In this document: positions 11,006 through 19,675 of the stretch, piece by piece | Numbering within the stretch: the stretch's first letter is position 1 | Layout of the letters: every line of letters starts with the position of its first letter | NCBI GenBank assembly: GCA_949316235.1 | Contig: OX438748.1 | Location: 28,266,836-28,330,835, forward strand | DNA from: Oegoconia quadripuncta | Lineage: Eukaryota > Arthropoda > Insecta > Lepidoptera > Autostichidae | Direction of reading: 5' to 3' | DNA length: 64,000 nt | Made by a program: the position numbers and the translations under genes | The notes under the pieces: generated by a model | What the model saw: only the letters and a program-made list of their open reading frames with translations | Told to the model about the DNA's origin: nothing | The model's database searches: none

Positions 11006-11411
11006 TAAAGTTTTTTTATTGCAGATAAAGAGCGATACTTAAAATATAGAACAATAATAATTACTGTTATAGGAACACAATTGATAAAAAAAAAAAACAA
11101 AACATTAAGATTTATAGCAATAATGGTTTGATTATAGGACTAGTTTATAATATAGCGGAATAATTTTATAAGACCAAAAAGTATATAGATATTACACAGA
11201 ATAAATATATAATATAAATTTAATTCGTGTAATACCTGTTTATTCGTGACTCCACTCCTTATTACGAATTCAGCCGAAAGTTGTTGGACTTCCATACTAA
11301 AGATGGTTTCAGGATTTGTATGGGAAAAGTTGTACGTAATGAAGGGTGACGTCACCAGTTAATGAGAATTACACGAATTCAAATTCACCCTGTATAGGTA
11401 TTCATAAATGA
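11006..11411. other. Gene-free AT-rich stretch
   Basis: Nothing recognised; a 71-codon minus frame (11140-11355) has no motif. Confidence 0.35.
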
Positions 11412-11488
11412 TTAATAAATAAATAAATAAATATCCTTAGACATACACACAGCGCCATCTAGTTCCACAGTAAGCAACTATAGGTGTA
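11412..11488 (-). mobile_element. SINE-C copy C2, 3' end only
   Basis: AATAAATAAATAAATAAATATCC tail region (short TAAA repeat) followed by ACATACACACAGCGCCATCT and CACAGTAAGCAACTATAGG, the 3' end of SINE-C on the minus strand. Confidence 0.75.
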
Positions 11489-11520
11489 ACTATAAAGTTA
11501 GGTAACTTAAACAAGAAGCA

Positions 11521-11828
11521 CCCGTGGCGCATTCGCATTCACTATTCGTTTTCGATTAGCGAAGTTAAGCTATGTCTGACGCGGTCACTCCTGGATGGGT
11601 GACCACTAGTGGCATTTTAATACGAGTGTTTCCGTACTTATAGTCGGTACTAATTGTTTTCAATTGAAGACAGTCGTTAAGTCAAGTGGGTGGCCTAGAG
11701 GGGCAGCTTAAAACACTGACTGTCAGATTGCCACAAGCCTGGCACAAATCCACCAATCGGCATTAAGCCCGCGTGGTGGATTATGCCCAGTATCAGCGAG
11801 GGGAAGCTATGAGGCTGTTGATGATGAA
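11521..11828 (+). mobile_element. SINE-E (5S-rRNA-like) copy E1, most complete
   Basis: The head matches the 3' half of eukaryotic 5S rRNA: GAAGTTAAGC at 11561-11570 (A-box region) and GGATGGGTGACC at 11593-11604 (C-box region), with CGCGGTCACTCC between them, in the right order and spacing. A family-specific body follows (TACGAGTGTTTCCGT, ACTGACTGTCAG, CACCAATCGGCATTAAG, GCGTGGTGGATTATG) to GCTGTTGATGATG. No A-tail is seen. The 5S 5' half and the 5S terminator are missing, so it is not a functional rRNA gene. Confidence 0.8.
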
Positions 11829-12611
11829 CTTAAACAAGTATGTTATGTGTCACCTCATCACTTAGTTCAGAAGGTGGCATGGGATTAGAGCCCTTTGATA
11901 GAGTGCCAGTAAGACACTTGCTGCATTTGTGTGAGGTAAAGTATTACTTAGCTGACAAATCTAGTCAATTAACTTAATAAAGTGATTACACGCTTATCAC
12001 AAAAGAGTATTTTATCATTGTCTTGTAATTAAGAAAATGAAACTAGTTAAGAATGCTATTTATAACATTATACCATATTTACAAATGATAATACCAATTT
12101 AAACACATATTTGATAACCCAAACAATAATCAGAATTCATAAATTCTCGTAAATAAGTATGCATTATCGAAATAAAAACAAGACATCAACCCAAAACTGT
12201 TGACAAGCTCTGACATCATTTAAAATTAATGGCGGTCGTACATTATCCGGCTACCAGAGTCAGAGGTGGTCCACCCTTTTACACGTTTGGTTCAAAATAA
12301 CAATAAAAAAACTCTAATGTCCTCATGATACCTGCGTCCTTTGAATATTTTAACGTGTGAAATATTTGTGTAATTTAAATTTTGGTATTTTCGGACGTTT
12401 GTTTAATTTCTACTTGAGGGTTCCCAATGGCCGACATTCCAGTAAACCCGGATACTATTTACGGACTTAACCTTAAAAATGATAATTAGACATACCAACA
12501 TAGACACGTAGGAATACCAACATTAGCAAACAATTATTACGTCATTATTATTGTTTTACATACCTATGTAGGTTTTTCTTTGTAACTTAAGTTTTGTTAC
12601 TTAAGTTGTTA
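11829..12611. other. Gene-free stretch
   Basis: No coding signal or shared repeat found. Confidence 0.4.
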
Positions 12612-12890
12612 AGACGACCTGTTTGGTGTAGTGGTTAGACACTCTGCTGCTACATCAAAAGATCGTGGGTTCGAATCCCGCTAGGGGCATATGTTTGTAT
12701 GATTAATACAGACATGTGTTCCCGAGTTATGGCTGTTTTTCATTTATATGTGTATTTATTTACAAAAAAAAAAAAATATTTGTGTAGTTTATCAACCATC
12801 TAGTATCCATAACACAAGCCTAGATGCTTACTGTGGACCTAGATGGCGCTATGTGTATGTGCAAAGATATTTATTTATTATTTATTTAAG
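12612..12890 (+). mobile_element. SINE-C copy C3, full length
   Basis: Best full copy. The head GACGACCTGTTTGGTGTAGT is followed by B box GGTTCGAATCC (12669-12679), GGGGCATATGTTTGTATGA, an internal A-run near 12762-12776, AGTTTATCAACCATCTAG, AGATGGCGCTATG and a tail of short TTTATTTATTATTTATTT. Confidence 0.85.
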
Positions 12891-13061
12891 TATTTCAAAA
12901 AAGGTTACTATTATGTTTATTATCATTTTAAAAAATATCCTATTTAGTAACTATGGAGTTGTCAATCACAATTTATTTCTTAAGTATACTAACATTATAT
13001 TAATATGACCTCTCGATTGGACCCATCCCAACATTTGCATTTGTAATATTAGTTACATTAT

Positions 13062-13126
13062 GTCTCTCTCTCTCTCTCTCTGGTCGTAAACATCCCACTG
13101 CAGGGATATAGGCCTCATTATACGAT
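13062..13126 (-). repeat. TC microsatellite attached to a SINE-D 3' fragment (D4)
   Basis: About ten TC dinucleotides (13062-13081), then CGTAAACATCCCACTGCAGG, the minus-strand 3' end of SINE-D. The microsatellite sits where the SINE 3' tail would be. Confidence 0.7.
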
Positions 13127-13134
13127 TATGTTTA

Positions 13135-13390
13135 ACTACTTAATATTACAAATGCCATAGTTTTGATGTGTGTTTGTTTAATTGTTTGTACGTTTGTTGC
13201 TCAAACAGATGAACGAATTTGGATGAAATTTTGCATATAGTAGAATATACCCTGGATATACTCCCACTTTGTCGGGATAAAAATATCCTATATAAGATAT
13301 AGTTGAAGAGTTGTTCCCGCGGAATAAACAAATTAAACATATCCGCGATAAAGTTATTCCACGCAGGCGAAGCCGCGGGCGGAAGGCTAG
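13135..13390 (+). mobile_element. Helitron-like repeat He1
   Basis: Runs from TAATATTACAAATGC to GCGAAGCCGCGGGCGGAAGG and ends CTAG (13387-13390) followed by T. Its middle carries GGATGAAATTTTGC and CGCGATAAAGTTATTCC, shared with He5 and He6. No transposase-helicase; non-autonomous. Confidence 0.6.
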
Positions 13391-13513
13391 TCAAATATAA
13401 ATTATCAAATGCGAGTAGAACCCGTGCTCTGAGGGTTCTCTTCCAAAATATCACAATTGAAAAACTTTTTAAATGACAAAAATGTGTAGTTAGGTTAGGT
13501 TGCGATGTATTTG

Positions 13514-13668
13514 ACCGCCTCCGTGGCTCAATGTAAATAAGGTTTACGAATCGAAGGTCGCGAGTCTGATACCCAGTGGGGTACATGTTTAGTACCCGGT
13601 TTGGTTGGTGGTAGGCATTTTAAATGTCAGCCTGACTAGCTACCACCATCTTATCTAAATTTTCCACC
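13514..13668 (+). mobile_element. SINE-A copy A4, truncated and mutated
   Basis: Head and first half are present; part of the AACAACATTGG loop is deleted and the B box is altered (GAGTCTGATACCC). Confidence 0.8.
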
Positions 13669-13742
13669 TAGAAATGTCTAAAGATTTGCACGTTTCAACC
13701 GTGATGGGTTAACCTGACACGTCTGCATTTCTTTATTCATAA

Positions 13743-13851
13743 AGTAAACCGTGGATGTTGTAGTATTTATGTTTGGAACACCCAAGTACCATGTTTTGCG
13801 ATATCTCTAACAACACTATTGGGATAAAGATGATGACGTTATGTATGTATG
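13743..13851 (+). repeat. Repeat-F copy F3, 3' part
   Basis: TAAACCGTGGATGTTGTAGT, TGGAACACCCAAGTA and GATGACGTTATGTATG match F1 and F6. Confidence 0.65.
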
Positions 13852-13857
13852 TAATTA

Positions 13858-14325
13858 CTATAACTTGTAGAAAACTAATAGCAGTTGTTTCGAACAAAAC
13901 ATACTTATTACTGTGATCAACCTATCCTCATGGATGTCATGATAGCAAGCAACATAAATAAATAAGCGTAATAACATAAATAAGCGATAAATGAGGAGTA
14001 TGGATGTAGTCTGCTTTCTCAAAAGTTTCCCTAGAAAACTGTCAGGTAAAAATGTCACTAAGCAATAAAATATTCCAAAGAAAACAAGCGATACGTTGTA
14101 CAAGTATATATAACTTAAAATGGCAAACACATCACACTTGTGGTTGAATCTTCGTATCGATAGCTTTTGTAAAACATATGTAAAGGCTTTGGAATAAGAA
14201 TATAAGCCTTCGTCATGGCCAAAGGCAACCACAACAAAACTGCACTGTTGTGTTGTGGTCGAAGACTCCAAATAATGGTTAAGGTTTGAACTCACGAATG
14301 ACTTTTGTCGATCGATGCACGTCAA
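13858..14325 (-). CDS. Unrecognised 155-codon open frame, possibly spurious
   Basis: A 155-codon frame on the minus strand from ATG at 14325 to a stop at 13858. I do not recognise it. The second half is rich in L, I, F and Y, with hydrophobic stretches near residues 65-95 (AILSYIYLYNVSLVFFGIFY is part of it) and 105-125 that could span a membrane. It overlaps none of the repeat families I can see. Its length is above most chance frames here, but AT-rich minus-strand frames readily give such compositions, and no splice or promoter context supports it. Alternatives are a degraded exon of a membrane protein or chance. Confidence 0.15.
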   Translation of the reverse strand: MTCIDRQKSFVSSNLNHYLESSTTTQQCSFVVVAFGHDEGLYSYSKAFTYVLQKLSIRRFNHKCDVFAILSYIYLYNVSLVFFGIFYCLVTFLPDSFLGKLLRKQTTSILLIYRLFMLLRLFIYVACYHDIHEDRLITVISMFCSKQLLLVFYKL

Positions 14326-14404
14326 TGACTTTAACTAGCTTTTTCCCGAGACTTTGCGCACAAATGTTAACTTTCTACTAAGTTGGCATTCTTATGTTAC
14401 CTTG

Positions 14405-15040
14405 GCATTTCCTGGTGTCTGGAAGACTGAGGTGAACTGCGAGGTCATAGAATGAAATGCCCTATATAACAGCATCGCTGAGTTGTTTCGTGATGTAGAT
14501 ACCTTATCGTGTTAAGATACGGTTCATCACGGCGATCTCTTAGAGACTGAGGTAAACGCAAGGTCATAGAAAGAAGTGCCCCATACAACAGCATCGCTGA
14601 GTTGAGTCTTGATGTAGATATCTTAGCGTAACCTTAACCGTAACGTTAACCGCCTCCGTGGCTCAATGTAAAACAACATTGGGTTTACGTTTCGGAGGTC
14701 GCGGGTTCGATCCCCAGCGGGGTACATATTTAGTACTCGGTTTGGTTGGTGGTAGGGCATATTAAATGTCCGCCTGGCTAGCTACCACCATCTTATCTAA
14801 ATCTGCCGCCAAACAGCAATGTTAATAGCATTGTTGTGTTCCGGTTCTCAGAGATAAGATAGCCAGTCCCCCAAATAAGATGGGGTTTCCGGGTCAGTAT
14901 GCTACCACCTTCGGCCTCATCTTCACTTAACATCAGGTATGATTGAGGTCAAGTGCTAACCCGTTGTGGATAAAAAAAAAAAAAAAACCTGTACAGACGA
15001 TTCGTCACGGCGATCTCTTGGAAACTGAGGTGACTTGGCT
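14405..15040 (+). repeat. 120-bp tandem repeat split by SINE-A
   Basis: Unit 1 is about 14405-14524 and unit 2 about 14525-14644; both carry GACTGAGGT(G/A)AAC, AAGGTCATAGAA and ACAGCATCGCTGAGTTG. A third partial unit (GTCACGGCGATCTCTT, ACTGAGGTGAC) resumes at about 14999, right after SINE-A copy A5. The SINE therefore inserted into a pre-existing array. Confidence 0.75.
14648..14987 (+). mobile_element. SINE-A copy A5, full length
   Basis: Complete, from AACCGCCTCCGTGGCTCAATG through GGTTCGATCCCCAGCGG (B box 14705-14715), CTGCCGCCAAACAGCAATG, ACATCAGGTATGATTGAGG and a 15-A tail. It is one of the best preserved copies and splits the 120-bp tandem repeat. Confidence 0.9.
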
Positions 15041-15516
15041 TATTTCAAAGAAGAGATAATTGTAGAAAATTGAGCCAACGCTTTTAGAATGTACTGCTGA
15101 AGCTGGCCGCGAAGTTCTTATTTCTAAAAGCATGTTCGAATGGTAGAACTGTATCAAGAACTATAAACATAAATTGAGTGTTTTTGAGAAAGGTGGGTGT
15201 GGAAGGAGCCCCGAAAAACACTACGTACAACTCTGCAAGAATAAAAATTACGATGATTTAAGGGGCCATTGAAGATGGTAGAATAGTTGACTGCAAGCGA
15301 AGACACTGGTAATTCTTATGCGAAAGTATTTCTGCAGACCACCGAAACACGCTGAGCTCTTTCAAATGACCTTTCTCAGTTTCCCTTCCCTGTTCCACAT
15401 AAGAAAACTTCGCAAATAAATTACTCTATATAAGATAGGGTCAAATAGTATATATTAGAAGATATTATTGACGAGGCGTTTTCTTAAAAAAAAGTCGTTC
15501 AACACTAGATACTCAT
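15041..15516. other. Gene-free stretch
   Basis: Nothing recognised. Confidence 0.35.
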
Positions 15517-15660
15517 GCCCGTGTTACAGAATGTTACTCGAGCAGAGATATCTGCTTGAGGACAGTTAAAAAGGGGCAGCTTTATGTAACTTGTATAGCG
15601 ACATCTCTTTCTAACTATGCTATGCGCTATTCAATATTCCGAAATACGGGGGCCTAAATG
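15517..15660. mobile_element. Foldback MITE, family Q copy Q1
   Basis: Left end GCCCGTGTTACAGAATGTTAC pairs with right end CCGAAATACGGGGGCC. The interior TGAGGACAGTTAAAAAGGG and GACATCTCTTTCT are shared with Q2 at 29.2 kb. Non-coding. Confidence 0.65.
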
Positions 15661-16105
15661 ACGTAGTAATCATCAAAATTTTGTTGTACAACCAGTGGGA
15701 CACAATTCTTAATTTTTTGGAGGCGTTTATTAATCGTTTGTTAAGATTATGTCCGTAATATTTTGTATATTTAATATATTGCACTTAGAGCTTTTCTTTT
15801 GCATCTGGTATTCGTATACGAACGATGGTACAAGAAACTTCAGTTTCTGTCTTATGGCGCATTTATTGATTATCGCAGTTACTACGTCTGTCCGTCAGCA
15901 ATTTATATACCTAATTTGTTTAGTTTTTACACTGCAAATAAGGCAAAGGGGTTGAACTAAAGATCCATTTTTTTCCCAGAACGATTTCAAATGGTCAAGG
16001 GCCATTAATTATGTAGTTTTGAAAACGCCTCATTACAAATTGAAAAATCTAGAAAGGATAAGAATCCGATCTCTTTTACTATTATTACATCAGAAGTAGC
16101 ATTTA
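15661..16105. other. Gene-free stretch
   Basis: A 68-codon plus frame (15749-15955) lacks motifs; probably chance. Confidence 0.35.
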
Positions 16106-16420
16106 ATCGCCTTCGTTGCTCAATGTAAACAACATTGGGTTTGCGATTCGGAGGTCGGGGGTTCGATCCCCAGCGGGGTACATGTTTAAGTACTCGGTTT
16201 GGTTTTAAATGTCCGCCTGGCTAGCTACCACCATCTTATCTAAATCTGCCGCCAAGCAGCAATGTTAATAGCATTGTTGTGTTCCGGGATCAGAGATAAG
16301 ACATCCAGTCCCCCAAATGTGTTTTCCGGGTCAGTACGCTTCCACATTTGACCTCATCTTCACTTAACAACAGGTGTGATTGAGGTCAAATATCAACCCG
16401 TTGTGCATAAAAATAAAAAG
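16106..16420 (+). mobile_element. SINE-A copy A6
   Basis: Full extent with small deletions: GGTGGTAGGGCATT is lost after the TCGGTTTGG box. The B box GGTTCGATCCC is intact and the tail is interrupted (AAAAATAAAAAGC). Confidence 0.85.
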
Positions 16421-16760
16421 CATTTAATTCCTCTTTTCCTGCATATAGTATCATTAGTCAAATTCCCATAAAACTGATACCTGATAATATCGTCACCGCA
16501 AAAACAAAGCAAACGAAATGCCTGTTCCGCGCACAGGCTAGCGGTTTTTCTTCGGAAAGCATTCCTATACTATTAGTTCTGGGAACATCGTGAGAATGGA
16601 AACTACGTTTGAAGCGTTATGTTACCGAAAGCCATTCCTTTTTGTCCTGTTACAATTCTGTTACAAAAGATGCACAGTGGTTGCCGTGTGTTTTTGCGTG
16701 TTTTATTAAGTAATTTTTACCTAAAATTCATCGCACTTTTAATCCGACTATGTTTAATAA
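16421..16760. other. Gene-free stretch bordering the heptamer array
   Basis: Unique sequence; the 7-bp array begins at its right edge without a transition repeat, after GTTTAATAA. Confidence 0.4.
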
Positions 16761-17453
16761 TAATAAATAATAAATAATAAATAATAAATAATAAATAATA
16801 AATAATAAATAATAAATAATAAATAATAAATAATAAATAATAAATAATAAATAATAAATAATAAATAATAAATAATAAATAATAAATAATAAATAATAAA
16901 TAATAAATAATAAATAATAAATAATAAATAATAAATAATAAATAATAAATAATAAATAATAAATAATAAATAATAAATAATAAATAATAAATAATAAATA
17001 ATAAATAATAAATAATAAATAATAAATAATAAATAATAAATAATAAATAATAAATAATAAATAATAAATAATAAATAATAAATAATAAATAATAAATAAT
17101 AAATAATAAATAATAAATAATAAATAATAAATAATAAATAATAAATAATAAATAATAAATAATAAATAATAAATAATAAATAATAAATAATAAATAATAA
17201 ATAATAAATAATAAATAATAAATAATAAATAATAAATAATAAATAATAAATAATAAATAATAAATAATAAATAATAAATAATAAATAATAAATAATAAAT
17301 AATAAATAATAAATAATAAATAATAAATAATAAATAATAAATAATAAATAATAAATAATAAATAATAAATAATAAATAATAAATAATAAATAATAAATAA
17401 TAAATAATAAATAATAAATAATAAATAATAAATAATAAATAATAAATAATAAA
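16761..17453 (+). repeat. Pure TAATAAA heptamer microsatellite, 99 units
   Basis: Units of TAATAAA run from 16761 to 17453 (693 bp); first and last units are in exact 7-bp register (686 = 98 x 7) and I see no interruption. It abuts SINE-C copy C4 exactly where this family carries its short TTTATTATTTATT-type tail, so the array is an expanded SINE tail. Every unit contains AATAAA on the plus strand. All three minus-strand frames are open through it, giving LLFIIYY repeats; these are artefacts of the repeat, not genes. Confidence 0.97.
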
Positions 17454-17751
17454 TGTCTTTGCACAAACACACAGCGCCATCTAGGTCCACAGTAAGTATC
17501 TAGGCTTGTGTTATGGATACCAGATGGTTGATATACTACACAAATACATTTTTCTTTCTTTTTTTTTTAATATGAGAGGGCGGCAAACGAGCATGCGGGC
17601 TTTGTAAATAAATATATAAATGAAAAACATCCATAACTCGGGAACACATGTCTGTATTCATCATACAAACATATGCACCTAGCGGGATTTGAACCCGCAA
17701 CCTTTTGATATAGCAGTCACAGTTTGTAACCATTACACCAAGCAGGTCGTC
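17454..17751 (-). mobile_element. SINE-C copy C4, full length with expanded tail
   Basis: Minus-strand copy: head GACGACCTGCTTGGTGTAAT near 17751, B box with GGTTCAAATCC, GTTTGTATGATGAATAC, then the 3' module CAGCGCCATCTAGG at 17471-17484. The internal T-run region holds about 30 bp of foreign sequence (GAGGGCGGCAAACGAGCATG), apparently from another repeat. Confidence 0.85.
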
Positions 17752-18222
17752 ATAATATCCATTTTCCAAAATATAAATATTCCAATCCAATAAATATTCC
17801 AAAATAATATCCATATTCCAAAATATAATAATTCCAAGATATCCATCTTTTCTTCGATCGTGCTCTTGCGAAAGTGAGAAAATAATTATTCCTTATTTCT
17901 TACGATTCAAAATCATTAAAACTTCACGTGGAAGAATTTGTCAATATGTATAGGGTGAAACTTTGGGTACTTTTAAACCTTGAACGACGTATAGTGTTAC
18001 TTGAGTATATTTCATTAAACCCAGAAATAGTATGTTTGGAAGATTTTATATAAAAAAAACGTACTTCCCGTGGTGGCCTAAAAATATTATTTCTACTACT
18101 TCTTTCTTTCGATTTAGTTTTCTTTTTGCAAGTACGTGTTTTAATGCTTTTTTTGACATTTTCATAAAGTAACATTTATGCGTAGTTTAAGGCTTAACAG
18201 TAGATACGTATATTTACACCCT
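17752..18222. other. Gene-free stretch
   Basis: Starts with a loose tandem of ATATCCATATTCCAAAATA units (17755-17845). No gene seen. Confidence 0.45.
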
Positions 18223-18538
18223 CCGCCTCCGTGGCTCAATGTCTACACCATACGGTTTACGAATCAAGGGTCGCGTTCGATCCCTTGCGGGGTACATGTT
18301 TAGTACTCGGTTTGGTTAGTGATAGGTCATTTTAAATGTCGGCTTGGCTAGCTACCACCATCTTATCTAAACTAAACAGCAATGTTAAACATTGTGTTCC
18401 GGTTGTCACAGATAAGATTGTCAGGCCTCCAAATAAGATGGGGTTTCCGGATCAGTACGTTTTCACTTTCGGGCCTCATCTTCACTTAACATCAGGTGTG
18501 ATTAAGTTCAAGTGCAAACTCGTTGTGAATGAAAAAAA
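18223..18538 (+). mobile_element. SINE-A copy A7, diverged
   Basis: Full extent but with small deletions (GGGTCGCGTTCGATCC lacks two bases of the B-box arm; CTAAACTAAACAGC replaces the CTGCCGCC stretch). An 89-codon frame across it (18336-18605) is a shadow. Confidence 0.85.
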
Positions 18539-19160
18539 CCCCTGTATACAGTGCTACAATTTGGGTTTAAACAAAGTAAAATTGGATCTTACTCTACCCC
18601 AATAATTACTTATCTATCAGAACACTTTGATAATTCTAGAAATGGGATGTTATCGACGTTATATGACTGGCACTATTTGATTCAATTCAAAGCACTAAAT
18701 AGGTATTATAGCAAGAGTCATTAAACATTAAAACGACAAAAAGTCAAAAGTAAACTACTAAATAAAAAGTGAACTGGAATTGTTATCGGAAACCGATAAA
18801 AAGCGGTACTTATTTGGCAGTTAAATCGGACGAGAAGCAAAAACAAATGACTGTCACAATAAAAAGTAAACCAGTTTTTAATTCAGAGATTACAATTTAA
18901 ACAAGAAGGTTAATTAAAATGTTCTTTTGGAATTCTGCGCATGATTCTAAATGTTCAATGTCTATGTCAATCATCACCATCATCAGCTATATACGTCCCC
19001 ACTGTTGCAGTGTATATCAATCAATCAATCAATCAAAAAAAAAATCTACAATGCACTTCATGAATAAAGCTTCAAAAAAATAATAATTGTACAACCAGGC
19101 GGTCAGTGTATATTGCAGTTTAAATCAAATATATTAAAGAAATTATTAAATATATTAATA
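18539..19160. other. Gene-free stretch
   Basis: Contains AATC repeats at about 19018-19035 next to CGTCCCCACTGTTGCAGTG, a scrap of LINE/SINE 3' end wording. No gene seen. Confidence 0.4.
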
Positions 19161-19606
19161 CATAACGTGGCGACCGCCTTCCCAAATGGGGTGGTCAGAG
19201 ATATTCCACACAATAGTGTTTGTGTGTTCTAAACATTAATAGTTTAATTATTGAAACAACATCGACGGTTTACCTTATGAAATACTAGCTTTCCGCCCGC
19301 GACTTTTATCAAAATCGGTTCAGCTAAAAAAATTTAGCTATATGTTAATCCAGGTCCTAATCTGTCTACCCGCTAAATTTCATCCAAATCTGTCCGTATA
19401 GGCGTGAAGAGGTAACAAACATACATACAGACATACACACACACAAACTTTCGCATTTATAATATTAGTTAGGATTAGGATACCTACAGAAATGCACACG
19501 TCACAGAGGGTGCAGGGAAACGTGCAAAACGATAGATGTTGTTTGGTGGAAAGTCCCTTAGTCGCCTTTAACGACTCCCACGGGAAGAGACGGGTGGGTT
19601 CTATTC
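19161..19606 (-). repeat. Repeat-F copy F4, split by a Helitron-like insert
   Basis: Left part 19161-19284 (CCAAATGGGGTGGTCAGAG to TTACCTTATGAAATA) and right part 19475-19606 (TACAGAAATGCACACGTCAC to CGGGTGGGTTCTATT) are contiguous in other copies. He2 (19285-19474) separates them. Confidence 0.8.
19285..19474 (-). mobile_element. Helitron-like repeat He2 with A|TC...CTAG|T ends
   Basis: Read on the minus strand it starts TCCTAACTAATATTATAAATG after an A and ends GCGGGCGGAAAGCTAG before a T, the insertion rule of Helitrons. Non-coding, about 190 bp. It interrupts Repeat-F, which gives a clean empty-site comparison with other F copies. Confidence 0.7.
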
Positions 19607-19642
19607 CAACTTAATTTCTCTATAGACTTTCTTATATATATC

Positions 19643-19643
19643 T

Positions 19644-19675
<32 letters not shown>
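19643..19675 (+). repeat. AT dinucleotide microsatellite
   Basis: Roughly 14 AT units directly abutting the left end of the 19676 transposon; a TA at 19674-19675 serves as the target duplication. Confidence 0.8.

Noticed and set aside
11521..11610. 5S rRNA gene
   Set aside because: Only the 3' half resembles 5S and a SINE body follows; there is no 5' half or T-run terminator.
12612..12690. tRNA gene at the SINE-C head (and at other SINE heads)
   Set aside because: A and B boxes are present, but no acceptor stem closes and the same head recurs attached to SINE bodies.
16717..17490. Three overlapping minus-strand reading frames of 238-257 codons made of LLFIIYY repeats
   Set aside because: They arise because TTTATTA has no stop in any frame; they are the microsatellite, not proteins.
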